A program made the position numbers and the translations under genes. The notes below the pieces were generated by a model. The model did no database searches. It saw nothing but the letters and a program-made list of their open reading frames with translations, and had not been told where the DNA came from. Positions 10,008 through 18,304 of a stretch of DNA of 64,000 bases are shown in pieces (the first letter of the stretch is position 1; each line of letters begins with the position of its first letter). Source of the DNA: an uncultured Clostridia bacterium (GTDB lineage Bacteria; Bacillota; Clostridia; Christensenellales; Borkfalkiaceae); assembly GCA_949290575.1 (NCBI GenBank), contig CASESJ010000003.1, positions 1 through 64,000 on the forward strand. Direction: 5' to 3'.

Positions 10008-10850
10008 ATGCTTACATCACCATTGCGTTACCCTGGGGGTAAGGGGCGAATGTTTAAGTCCGTCGAAAATTTAATAAAAGAAAACGGGCTTACTGGATGT
10101 ACGTATGTTGAGCCATTCTCAGGAGGGTTTGGCATAGGTATAAAGCTTTTGACCTCTGGCTGCGTAAAAAATGTTATAATCAATGATGTTGATGATCATA
10201 TATATTCTTTTTGGTATTCTGTGTTTAATTATACGAGGAAACTTATAAAATTAATTCAAGAAACGCCGATTGATCTAGAACATTGGAGAGAGCAAAGAAA
10301 CATCTATAATAATTATAGGGGAAAATCTAAATTAAAAAAGGGTTTTGCGGCTTTTTATTTAAATAGGACAAACTATTCAGGAGTACTTAAAGGTGGACCT
10401 ATCGGTGGGTATGCTCAGGATGGCAAATATACTATCGGATGCAGGTTTAATAAAGAAGAATTAATTAGACAAATTAATGCATTATCAGAATATAGGGAAC
10501 ACGTCCGAATTTATAATAATGACGCTATTAAATTTATCCAAGAAGTAATTATTCCAATTAGAAATGAGGTCTTTGTAAATTTTGATCCTCCGTATGTTGT
10601 TAAAGGTTCTGAGTTATATAAAAATTTCTATACGTCGGAGGATCACGTAAAATTAGCTAATTTTATAAAAGATAATTTACGAGATGTCTATTGGATTATT
10701 ACATATGATAATTGTCCATTAATAGAACAATTATATAGTGAATATAGCCCACAAGAATATTTTTTGATGCATATGGCTGGTAGAGCAAAAGAAGGTAAAG
10801 AGTTATTAATTAGAAATTTTAATTTACAATCATTGAAAGTTAATGATTAA
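10008..10850 (+). CDS. D12-class adenine-N6 DNA methyltransferase (Dam family)
   Basis: A 280-aa protein with the Dam/D12 architecture: an N-terminal RYPGGKG SAM-pocket segment, motif I EPFSGGFGIG (about 35-44), NDVDDHIYSFW, and catalytic motif IV DPPY (193-196). It should methylate adenine N6 in a short DNA site; the target cannot be read from sequence. It starts 24 nt after the DruE-like gene behind TTGGAGA and ends just before a terminator (10874-10913), so it is the last gene of the operon. A methylase with a DruE-type helicase suggests self/non-self marking. Known type II Druantia uses a cytosine methylase instead, so the Dam-type enzyme is a notable difference (partly recalled family knowledge). 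Confidence 0.85.
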   Translation: MLTSPLRYPGGKGRMFKSVENLIKENGLTGCTYVEPFSGGFGIGIKLLTSGCVKNVIINDVDDHIYSFWYSVFNYTRKLIKLIQETPIDLEHWREQRNIYNNYRGKSKLKKGFAAFYLNRTNYSGVLKGGPIGGYAQDGKYTIGCRFNKEELIRQINALSEYREHVRIYNNDAIKFIQEVIIPIRNEVFVNFDPPYVVKGSELYKNFYTSEDHVKLANFIKDNLRDVYWIITYDNCPLIEQLYSEYSPQEYFLMHMAGRAKEGKELLIRNFNLQSLKVND

Positions 10851-10873
10851 AAAAATTTAATGTTTCTGATATG

Positions 10874-10913
10874 GAGTCGAGATAAAAAATTTTTATATCG
10901 GCTCTATTTTTTT
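10874..10913 (+). terminator. Terminator closing the first defence operon
   Basis: GAGTCGAGATAAAAA (10874-10888) pairs imperfectly with TTTTTATATCGGCTC (10890-10904), followed by TATTTTTTT. The short open frame over this region (10860-11060) is not credible. Confidence 0.65.
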
Positions 10914-10976
10914 GTTTTGTATAACGATGTTACAAATTGTTATATCTCTGACTTGTTCTATATTAAACGGGCGATA

Positions 10977-11005
10977 TTGACACTTAAAACAAAAAATGGT
11001 ACAAT
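10977..11005 (+). promoter_or_regulatory. Sigma-A-type promoter of the DUF2075 gene
   Basis: TTGACA (10977-10982), a 17-nt spacer and TACAAT (11000-11005), about 65 nt before the ATG at 11072. Confidence 0.7.
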
Positions 11006-11071
11006 TATCTCGTTATTTTTAATTGGCAAAAGTATATTAACAGAACGCTTTTTTTGTTAGGAAATTCTTTT

Positions 11072-13198
11072 ATGAACAGATGCTTATACAGCGGCAGTTT
11101 TAAAGATTTTTTAAGTGCCGACGACAACTCAATATTCGGCCTTCTGTGCGAAAATTATCACGGTGAAGCGCTCACCACGATAAGAGAAGCGTGGTTGGGC
11201 GAAATCTCCATAATGAAGGAAGCCCTTAGAAGGCTTAACTGTGACGGCCAAATCATATTCGAATACGACATACCTCGTCTTGGCAAGAGAATTGACGTTG
11301 TGTTGCTGTTCAAAGGCATTATATTTTGCCTTGAATTTAAGGTTGGTGAAGCCAAAATTTTGGAAGGTGATATTGACCAGGTCCTTGACTATGCTCTTGA
11401 TTTAAAGAACTTCCATAAGTTCAGTGAAGAACATATCATTGTCCCCGTGCTTATTGCCACAAAGCATAATAGTTCCACTGAAAATATACAGATGTCTGTA
11501 TATGACGACAGAGTGGTAAATCCGCTCGTTACAGGCGAAGAGGGTATTTATACTTTGCTTTCAGAGGTGCTGAGGACATTCCCGAACGAGCCGCCCATAA
11601 ATCCAAATTGGATAATAAGCCCATATGCGCCTACACCGACGATTATCGAGGCGGCTAAGACATTATACGAAAATCATTCGGTTGAAAATATTACGCGGCA
11701 CGAGGCGGATAAGGTCGCAACGGACAGGACTATTGCCTATATTTTGCAGGTTGTACAGGACAGTAAGCGCAATCAAAAAAAGAGTATCTGTTTTGTGACA
11801 GGTGTACCCGGAGCGGGCAAGACGCTCGTTGGGCTGGAAGTGGCAATCAAGCAGACATATCAGGGAAATAACGAGCCCGTAAAGGACGAAGGCGCGGTAT
11901 ATCTGTCGGGGAATGGGCCGCTCGTTGCGGTGGTTACAGAGGCGCTTGCTCAGGACAATTTCAAAAGATGTCGCGAGAGAAATGAAGCCAAGAAGATAAC
12001 CGATTCTCGCCGCGAAGTGAGCAAGTCTATTCAGATGATACACAGATACCGCGACAATATGCTGGCTAAAATCAAAAATCCCGTTGAAAACGGAGTACTT
12101 GAAATAGACCCGCATAAGGCGGTTAGAATGGAAAAGGCCGGGTTCGGCGAGGTCGAGCACGTTGCAATCTTTGACGAGGCGCAGCGCTCTTGGACGCATA
12201 AAAGGCTTGCAGATTATTTGAAGAGGGGCGGCACGTACGGCAATAAGCTCAAAGTTCCTAACTTTCCTCTCTCGGAGGCGGCATTTTTAATCTGGTCGCT
12301 CGATCAACGAGAAGATTGGGCTACGATTGTCTGCCTTGTGGGAGGCGGACAGGAGATAAACACGGGCGAGGCGGGAATATCAGAATGGATAAAGGCGCTC
12401 AACGAAAAGTTTCCTCATTGGAACGTCTACATATCACCCAAACTTACCGAGCCTGAATACGCCGAAGGCAAGGTCAATGAACTATTGAAAGACAATAAAA
12501 ATGTGACTTATGCGGAGAGCTTGCATTTGGGCGTTTCACTTCGCTCTTTTAGGGCTGAAAAGCTTTCGGCGTTCGTGCATTCGCTGCTGTGTTTCGATGG
12601 CAACGCGCCTGCAATCTATAACGAGATTAAGGACAAGTACCCTATCGTATTGACGAGAGATATTGCAAAGGCGAAGGCGTGGCTTCATGGAAAGGTCCGC
12701 GGAACAGAGCGCACGGGCGTGCTCATAACAAAGGAGTCGGCACGATATAAGCCGTTGGGAATTCACGTTTTGCCGTCCGGCGACGAAAATGCCGTCCATT
12801 GGTTCTTGGAGGATAAAGTTGATACAAGGTCGTCTAACTACCTTGAGGATGCCGCAACTGAAATTCAGGTTCAGGGCTTAGAGCTCGACTATACCTGCGT
12901 GCTTTGGGACGCGGATATGCGCTATGAAAACGGCAAATGGCGCTACTATCGCTTTAACGGCAAGACGAAGTGGGTGGAGCAGAATGGCGATACGGAAAGT
13001 AAGGTAGAGCTTATGAAATACATGCTCAATGCGTACCGAGTGCTTCTTACACGCGCGAGAATGGGCATGGTAATCTGCGTACCCTATGGTAATGCAAACA
13101 AGACAGCCAGCGGCTATTGGGAGGACAGCACCCGCCTTCCTAAATACTACAACGGCACTTATCAGTATCTGAAATGTCTGGGAATTAAGGAAATATAA
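11072..13198 (+). CDS. DUF2075 ATPase/helicase with N-terminal PD-(D/E)xK-like domain
   Basis: A 708-aa protein. Its N-terminal 170 residues contain RIDVVLL...CLEFKVGE, a D...ExK arrangement typical of PD-(D/E)xK nucleases. A DUF2075-type helicase core follows, with Walker A TGVPGAGKT (K250), Walker B IFDEAQRSW and a C-terminal LTRAR-like motif VI region. Such proteins are recurrent in defence islands and are thought to cut and unwind foreign nucleic acid; the exact substrate is unknown. ATG 11072 is chosen over the upstream TTG because TAGGAAA lies 7 nt before it. The gene is richer in GC than its AT-rich left neighbours, so it probably arrived separately. It may work with the genes at 13260 and 13665. 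Confidence 0.75.
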   Translation: MNRCLYSGSFKDFLSADDNSIFGLLCENYHGEALTTIREAWLGEISIMKEALRRLNCDGQIIFEYDIPRLGKRIDVVLLFKGIIFCLEFKVGEAKILEGDIDQVLDYALDLKNFHKFSEEHIIVPVLIATKHNSSTENIQMSVYDDRVVNPLVTGEEGIYTLLSEVLRTFPNEPPINPNWIISPYAPTPTIIEAAKTLYENHSVENITRHEADKVATDRTIAYILQVVQDSKRNQKKSICFVTGVPGAGKTLVGLEVAIKQTYQGNNEPVKDEGAVYLSGNGPLVAVVTEALAQDNFKRCRERNEAKKITDSRREVSKSIQMIHRYRDNMLAKIKNPVENGVLEIDPHKAVRMEKAGFGEVEHVAIFDEAQRSWTHKRLADYLKRGGTYGNKLKVPNFPLSEAAFLIWSLDQREDWATIVCLVGGGQEINTGEAGISEWIKALNEKFPHWNVYISPKLTEPEYAEGKVNELLKDNKNVTYAESLHLGVSLRSFRAEKLSAFVHSLLCFDGNAPAIYNEIKDKYPIVLTRDIAKAKAWLHGKVRGTERTGVLITKESARYKPLGIHVLPSGDENAVHWFLEDKVDTRSSNYLEDAATEIQVQGLELDYTCVLWDADMRYENGKWRYYRFNGKTKWVEQNGDTESKVELMKYMLNAYRVLLTRARMGMVICVPYGNANKTASGYWEDSTRLPKYYNGTYQYLKCLGIKEI

Positions 13199-13259
13199 GT
13201 GGTTAAAAATTTGATAAATTAAAACGTTAGATAATAAGGAGAGAGATAGGGGAAAGATT

Positions 13260-13619
13260 ATGAAAAAAATACAAGATATGCCATTACAAATTACAATTAA
13301 AAATATTGTTGCTAATTATGATTTAAAATGTGATAATTTATTAAATAGGGAGTATTCGACAACGCGCTATAGAAAAAACGGTTTTATGCTTTATGATAGT
13401 AATGATAGAAATTTAGGTATTGTGTTTCGTGCGGACGATGAACGAACTGCACGTTTTGGGAATGCGGAAATTCTCTTCTTTAAGCAATTTCAAAACGAAT
13501 ATGGCTCGTGGAGAGTAATAAAAGTTTCTGGTAAATATTTGTCATATGAAAAGTTAGTGTCATATCTTCAGGTCCAGGGGCAGTTGACAATAATAACAGA
13601 CGAAAGAAGTCGCTCTTAA
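13260..13619 (+). CDS. Small hypothetical protein in helicase module
   Basis: A 119-aa protein of unknown family, predicted alpha/beta, with no Cys cluster or membrane segment. It has a clear ribosome-binding region upstream (AAGGAGAGAGATAGGGG). It is strikingly more AT-rich than the genes on both sides, as if inserted or replaced between them. It lies between a nuclease-DUF2075 protein and a nuclease-SF2 helicase. It could be an inhibitor, adaptor or independent cargo gene, and nothing in its sequence decides between these. Confidence 0.5.
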   Translation: MKKIQDMPLQITIKNIVANYDLKCDNLLNREYSTTRYRKNGFMLYDSNDRNLGIVFRADDERTARFGNAEILFFKQFQNEYGSWRVIKVSGKYLSYEKLVSYLQVQGQLTIITDERSRS

Positions 13620-13664
13620 TATAAAAACAAGCTAATATTCAAATCGGTTACGGAAGATTAAGTT

Positions 13665-15926
13665 ATGGCAAATTTAAAGTCGGCGTCTGGCAGCGCGGCG
13701 GAGGACTTATTCATAGAGCTTTTCAGCGAGACTTTCGGCGCAGAAAAGGCGGGGCTTCTCTATTCTCAATATCCCTTTTATGATATCTATCAGAATGCGC
13801 GCTTTGCAGATTTTCTGTGTGAGAGCGGGCACAAAAAGATTGCCATTGAGATAGATGATGAGGCTTCGCATAATCCAAGGCTTGTATCAAAGGATAAGTT
13901 TACAGACGATCTCTTAAAGCAAAACAGCATGATATTTAAGGGGTGGGACGTCTACCGCTGGACGGTTCGTCAGATGCAGAAGCAGCCTGATACTGTAAAG
14001 GACGAGCTTAAATTATTTCTCGGTGAAAATGCTGCCTTTAAGGAGATTGAAGACTATCTTCCGCCTCAACGAGCTAAGGCGTTAAACGGCGAAAAGTTAG
14101 AGCTTAGAGAATATCAGCAACAAGCGCTCGCAAACCTCAGTGCTATGCGTGAAAGAAAGGAGACAATAGCCCTTCTGTATCAGGCAACGGGGACGGGCAA
14201 GACGGTAACTGCCGTGCTTGCTGCAAAGAGCGTCGGCGGTAAGACATTATTTGTCGCGCATACCATGGAGCTGGTAAAACAGGCATATGATGCGTTCAAT
14301 TCGCTTTGGGAAGGGGTTACAGTTGGCAAATTTGCAGATAATCTCAAACAGACCGAATGTGATGTCATTTGTGGAAGCGTGCAGAGCGTTGCTTTAAATT
14401 TAGATAATTTTAGAGAGGACGAGTTCGACTACATAATCATAGACGAAGCTCACCATGCGGCGGCTGAAACCTATCAGAAGATACTCTCTTATTTTAAACC
14501 GAAATTTATTCTCGGTTTGACCGCCACTCCTGAACGTTCCGACGACGTCAATATACTCGATATATTCAAAAATACGGCTCATAAACTTGATATTGAAACG
14601 GCTGTGGAGATAGGCGCGCTAACAACCGTTCGCTGCATTCGCATACACACCAATATAGATATGACAAAGGTGCGCTTCAATAGCGTGCAGTATAACATCC
14701 GCGATTTGGACGTTAAAATCTGCGTTACGGAGCGCAACAAACTAATTGTCAATACTTGGCTTGACTATGTAAAGGACAAGCGTACGGTGGTTTTTTGCGC
14801 GTCCGTCAAGCACGCCGAACAGATAGCGTCGCTTTTTAAGGAAGTCGGCGTAGAGGCTGTGGCGGTTTCGGGCAGCATGAAGACGTCCGAGCGCAACGAA
14901 TGGCTTTCAAAGTTTGCAGAGGGAAAGATTAAAGTTCTGTGCGCCTGCGACCTTCTCAATGAGGGGTGGGACTGCCCGCAGACGGAAGTTCTGTTTATGG
15001 CTCGCCCGACAATGTCAAAAGTGCTGTATATGCAGCAGCTCGGCCGAGGAATGCGCCTTTGCGAAGGTAAACCTTACCTCATGGTATTTGACTTTGTCGA
15101 TAATGCAGGGCAATATAATGCGCCCTATTCTATGCACAGACTTTTCAAGTTGAACGGATATCATCCCGGCGGAACGGTACTCGGCAGAAAGGGCGAAAGG
15201 GAGGCGGAAGAAGCCCTATATAATAGGGGAGAACGCCCCGATGCAATAGTTGACTATCCCGTAGATGCCACCGATTACGAGCTTGTAGATATATTCAACT
15301 GGCAGGAAGAGGCTGCTGGCATGATAAGCCAAATGGAGTTTGTACGCCGCGTTGACGTGCAATCCGAGACGATTGAAAGATATGTCAGAGAGGGAAAGAT
15401 TGTGCCCGACCTTGCCATTCCCATGAGCGAGCATAGAGTGTTTAAGTATTTCAAGGAAGAGAGTTTAAAGCGCTATGCCGAGGAGTTTGGCTGGCAACTT
15501 ATTGACGATAAAAACCGCAAAGAGCTGTTTATGAAGATGGTTGCCGATATGGATATGAGCTATTCATATAAGCCCGTTCTTTTGAAAGCGGTATTTGCTC
15601 ATGCAGATAGTCGCGGTAGAGTAAAGATTGACGATATTGTCGCTTATTTTAAGAATTATTATGAGGGCAGAAGGGCGCAAGGGCTTGTGGTCGAAAAGTC
15701 CAACAGTATATTTGCAAAGGGCGGATATACAGATAAGGAGGCGGAGCGCAACATTTTAGCCAATCCATTCAAGCGTTTTGAGGACATGGATATGATGCAC
15801 CATACAAAAACGCTCGGCATAGTAGAGGTGGACAGTTCGGTCTTCAAAAAGCTTACGCCCCAAGATATAGCCCAAATACTTTCAACTTGCGATAAAAAGT
15901 TAGATGAGTATTATGAGAGGTTGTAA
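13665..15926 (+). CDS. SF2 helicase with N-terminal endonuclease-like domain
   Basis: A 753-aa protein. The N-terminus (about 1-110) resembles the Vsr/DUF559 nuclease fold: FADFLCESGHKKIAIEIDDE, then a conserved H and ...GWDVYRW. The helicase core has Walker A ATGTGKT (K179), DEAH (260-263), motif III LTATPER, and motifs V/VI around LNEGWDCPQ...QQLGRGMRL. This is the layout of HsdR/SSL2-like restriction helicases without an HsdS or HsdM partner nearby. It may be a stand-alone nuclease-helicase or pair with the DUF2075 protein upstream. It ends before a terminator contained in a repeat found again at 30.4 kb. Confidence 0.75.
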   Translation: MANLKSASGSAAEDLFIELFSETFGAEKAGLLYSQYPFYDIYQNARFADFLCESGHKKIAIEIDDEASHNPRLVSKDKFTDDLLKQNSMIFKGWDVYRWTVRQMQKQPDTVKDELKLFLGENAAFKEIEDYLPPQRAKALNGEKLELREYQQQALANLSAMRERKETIALLYQATGTGKTVTAVLAAKSVGGKTLFVAHTMELVKQAYDAFNSLWEGVTVGKFADNLKQTECDVICGSVQSVALNLDNFREDEFDYIIIDEAHHAAAETYQKILSYFKPKFILGLTATPERSDDVNILDIFKNTAHKLDIETAVEIGALTTVRCIRIHTNIDMTKVRFNSVQYNIRDLDVKICVTERNKLIVNTWLDYVKDKRTVVFCASVKHAEQIASLFKEVGVEAVAVSGSMKTSERNEWLSKFAEGKIKVLCACDLLNEGWDCPQTEVLFMARPTMSKVLYMQQLGRGMRLCEGKPYLMVFDFVDNAGQYNAPYSMHRLFKLNGYHPGGTVLGRKGEREAEEALYNRGERPDAIVDYPVDATDYELVDIFNWQEEAAGMISQMEFVRRVDVQSETIERYVREGKIVPDLAIPMSEHRVFKYFKEESLKRYAEEFGWQLIDDKNRKELFMKMVADMDMSYSYKPVLLKAVFAHADSRGRVKIDDIVAYFKNYYEGRRAQGLVVEKSNSIFAKGGYTDKEAERNILANPFKRFEDMDMMHHTKTLGIVEVDSSVFKKLTPQDIAQILSTCDKKLDEYYERL

Positions 15927-15970
15927 AGTAATTAATCTAATTATATAGCCGATGTATTAGTAAATTTGAT

Positions 15971-16058
15971 AAAAATTAAGACATTTGTTCAATGAAAATT
16001 AAAAAAGTTTTTAAGTAAAGTTCTGCGGCGCCGATTTGGTCTCGGCGCCGCAGTTTTT
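15971..16058 (+). repeat. Direct repeat copy A (with terminator)
   Basis: An 88-nt segment that matches 30399-30462. Both share an AAAAATTAAGACATT block running to TTCAATGA, with two mismatches (TG versus CA after ACATT). Both also share 39 identical nt from GTTCTGCGGCGCCG to the T-tract. Copy A has 24 extra nt between the shared blocks (15996-16019). Confidence 0.85.
16023..16058 (+). terminator. Rho-independent terminator in repeat copy A
   Basis: Arms CTGCGGCGCCGA (16023-16034) and TCGGCGCCGCAG (16042-16053) plus TTTTT. It ends transcription from the helicase at 13665. Confidence 0.9.
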
Positions 16059-16083
16059 CTGTTCAAAATAATAAGAAAACCTC

Positions 16084-16127
16084 TTGCTATTATTCGAGAT
16101 TTCGAATATAATGTATATAGTATATAC
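16084..16127 (+). promoter_or_regulatory. DpnII-locus promoter with two palindromic operators
   Basis: TTGCTA (16084-16089), a 17-nt spacer and TATAAT (16107-16112). The spacer contains the palindrome ATTCGA-GATT-TCGAAT (16092-16107). A second perfect palindrome, GTATATA-G-TATATAC (16113-16127), covers the expected start site. Two dyads on the promoter of an HTH-methylase gene suggest autorepression (inference). Confidence 0.7.
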
Positions 16128-16145
16128 CATACATGGAGAAATTAA

Positions 16146-17168
16146 ATGCTCAGCTACATTTCAGCAAAAGAAGCGGCAGAAAAGTGGGGAATATCTCAGC
16201 GCAGAGTGGCAATTCTTTGCTCTGAAAATCGTATAAACGGTGCAATGATGGTCGGCAATATGTGGATAATTCCCGCAAATGCCGAAAAACCTGCGGACAA
16301 GCGAACGACGCGATATGAAAGGGAGCACAAGGTAGAATTAAAGCCATTTGTGAAGTGGGTAGGCGGCAAAAGTCAGCTTGTCTCGGAGCTTGAAAAGTTT
16401 ATCCCTTCGGAAGGTGACCGCGTAATTAAAAAATATGCCGAACCCATGGTTGGAGGCGGAGCTCTGTTTTTTAGTGTTCTCGGCAAATACGACTTCGACG
16501 AGTTTTATATCGGCGATACAAATGCCGAGCTTATGAACGCGTATAAAGTGGTTAGGGATAACGTAGATGAGCTTGAGAACGGGCGCAAATATCATTATTA
16601 TACGGCGAGGGAGCGCTTTAACAGCTTACATTTAAACGATGAAACGGCGGTAGAGAAGGCGGCACTCTTCATATTCCTCAATAAGACCTGCTTTAACGGA
16701 CTTTACCGCGTAAACAAGAAGGGACAATTCAACGTACCCATGGGGGCATATAAAAATCCCACGATATGTGACGAGGATAACCTCAGAAATTTATCTTCCG
16801 TTTTGCAGAATGTGACGATAGTATGCGGCGATTACACGCTTTCCAAGGACTTTATAGACAGAGACACATTCGTGTATATAGACCCGCCCTATCGCCCTAT
16901 ATCGGAGACATCAGGTTTTACGTCTTATAACAGCGATTGTTTTGACGATAACGAGCAGAGACGGCTTGCGGAGTTCATAGCCGAGATTGATAAAAAGGGA
17001 GCAAAAATTGTGCTCAGCAATTCCGATCCGAAGAATGTCAATCCAGAAGATAATTTCTTTGACGAACTGTATAAAGATTACAAAATTCACCGCGTTTCTG
17101 CTTCCAGAATGATAAACAGTAAAGGCGAAAAGCGCGGCAAAATAAATGAACTTATGATAAGCAATTAA
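16146..17168 (+). CDS. dpnM: HTH-Dam fusion: GATC adenine methyltransferase of DpnII locus
   Basis: A 340-aa protein. Residues 1-60 form a helix-turn-helix of the SAKEAAEKWGISQRRV type, ending in WIIPANAEKPADKR. From residue 62 it is a D12-class Dam enzyme: PFVKWVGGKSQL, AEPMVGGGALFF and catalytic DPPY (VYIDPPYRPISETSGF). It precedes a DpnII endonuclease gene, so the expected target is GATC. The HTH is not part of standard DpnM (about 280 aa). With two dyads on its own promoter it probably represses its own transcription, timing modification against restriction. RBS TGGAGA before ATG 16146. The gene symbol is by analogy. Confidence 0.88.
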   Translation: MLSYISAKEAAEKWGISQRRVAILCSENRINGAMMVGNMWIIPANAEKPADKRTTRYEREHKVELKPFVKWVGGKSQLVSELEKFIPSEGDRVIKKYAEPMVGGGALFFSVLGKYDFDEFYIGDTNAELMNAYKVVRDNVDELENGRKYHYYTARERFNSLHLNDETAVEKAALFIFLNKTCFNGLYRVNKKGQFNVPMGAYKNPTICDEDNLRNLSSVLQNVTIVCGDYTLSKDFIDRDTFVYIDPPYRPISETSGFTSYNSDCFDDNEQRRLAEFIAEIDKKGAKIVLSNSDPKNVNPEDNFFDELYKDYKIHRVSASRMINSKGEKRGKINELMISN

Positions 17169-17184
17169 GGATAATGAGGATAAT

Positions 17185-17427
17185 ATGGAAAAAGATTATA
17201 TCAAGTATCTGATAGAGTGTTTAAAAGTAATTCAAAATCCGGATGTCGAGCAATCGACAAAAGAAAAGGTCATTAAAGAATTATTGAAAAAGAGCATCGA
17301 TTACAATTTTAATTATGGTAATGCGACAAAGAAAGCGTTAAAGGATATAGTGGATATTTCTGCTTCGGAGCAAGAATTATTTGTATCTATTGTGCTTTAT
17401 TTGACATCTAATGATGTTTCATGTTGA
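17185..17427 (+). CDS. Small helical protein between GATC methylase and endonuclease
   Basis: An 80-aa, lysine-rich, predicted all-helical protein of unknown family. It begins 16 nt after the methylase and ends 9 nt before the DpnII endonuclease, so it is co-transcribed with both. Its position is where some restriction systems carry a controller or inhibitor, but no HTH signature is visible and it has no counterpart in the classic dpnM-dpnA-dpnB locus as I recall it. It has a reasonable upstream RBS (GATAATGAGGATAAT). Confidence 0.55.
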   Translation: MEKDYIKYLIECLKVIQNPDVEQSTKEKVIKELLKKSIDYNFNYGNATKKALKDIVDISASEQELFVSIVLYLTSNDVSC

Positions 17428-17436
17428 GGAAAGGCT

Positions 17437-18303
17437 ATGAAACGAAACTTTAACGAATGGTTAAATTCTTTTAAAAGCAGTATAAGTACATATAATTATT
17501 ACGTTGACTTTGAAAAAGTTTATGGCAATGTCGATGCAATAAAAGTCGAACTCAATATCCTCAATTCGTTGGTTGGCTCAAAGGATATAGAGAACGAGTT
17601 TGAAAATCTGTCAAATAAATATCCCGAGATATTGAAATGTATTCCCATACTTTTGGCGGTGCGCAGTCGTGAAATTTATGCAATAGACGGCGACGGCGAA
17701 TATGTTTTCAATTTTAAAAAGCCTAACTATTCTGTAAATGAATATAAGTTGTTCATGCGTAAGACGGGGTTGTTCAACCTTATATCAAACCGCATAATAA
17801 ATAATCTCGTTGATGATTATGTTACCGGAGTTGAAGTCGGGCTTGACAGCAATGGCAGAAAGAACCGCGGCGGACATCTTATGGAGGATCTCGTTGAAAG
17901 TTTCCTTGTTAAGGAAGGTCTTGTTAAGGGTGAGAGCTACTTCAAAGAGATGTATATTTCAGATATTGAAAAGCGTTGGAGGCTTGATTTGTCTGGTATA
18001 TCCAATACGGGAAAGACTGAAAAGAGATTTGACTTTGTAGTCAGAAAGAATAATACCGTTTTTGCCATTGAGACAAATTTTTACAGCGGAGGCGGCTCTA
18101 AACTGAACGAGACGGCAAGAAGCTATAAAACGCTCGCTTTGGAATCAAAGGAAATAGACGGCTTTAGATTTGTTTGGTTTACAGATGGACAGGGTTGGAA
18201 GTCGGCTAAACATAATCTTGAAGAAACTTTTGACGTCATGGACGATATTTACTGTATTCACGATTTGGAATGCGGAGTATTGAAGACGCTGCTTGTTGAC
18301 TGA
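17437..18303 (+). CDS. dpnB: DpnII-type restriction endonuclease (GATC)
   Basis: A 288-aa protein, the usual length for DpnII/MboI-type enzymes. Family landmarks are the N-terminal NFNEWLNSF, the central VDDYVTGVEVGLDSNGRKNR, the catalytic region FDFVVRKNNTVFAIETNFYS, then GSKLNETARSYK and the C-terminal FVWFTDGQGWKSAK. It should cleave unmethylated GATC. It follows the HTH-Dam gene and an 80-aa protein in one operon. The second methylase starts 1 nt after its stop codon. Recognition specificity is inferred from family membership. Confidence 0.92.
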   Translation: MKRNFNEWLNSFKSSISTYNYYVDFEKVYGNVDAIKVELNILNSLVGSKDIENEFENLSNKYPEILKCIPILLAVRSREIYAIDGDGEYVFNFKKPNYSVNEYKLFMRKTGLFNLISNRIINNLVDDYVTGVEVGLDSNGRKNRGGHLMEDLVESFLVKEGLVKGESYFKEMYISDIEKRWRLDLSGISNTGKTEKRFDFVVRKNNTVFAIETNFYSGGGSKLNETARSYKTLALESKEIDGFRFVWFTDGQGWKSAKHNLEETFDVMDDIYCIHDLECGVLKTLLVD

Positions 18304-18304
18304 T

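Noticed and set aside
10860..11060. Possible 66-aa gene
   Set aside because: It covers a terminator and a promoter and shows no RBS.
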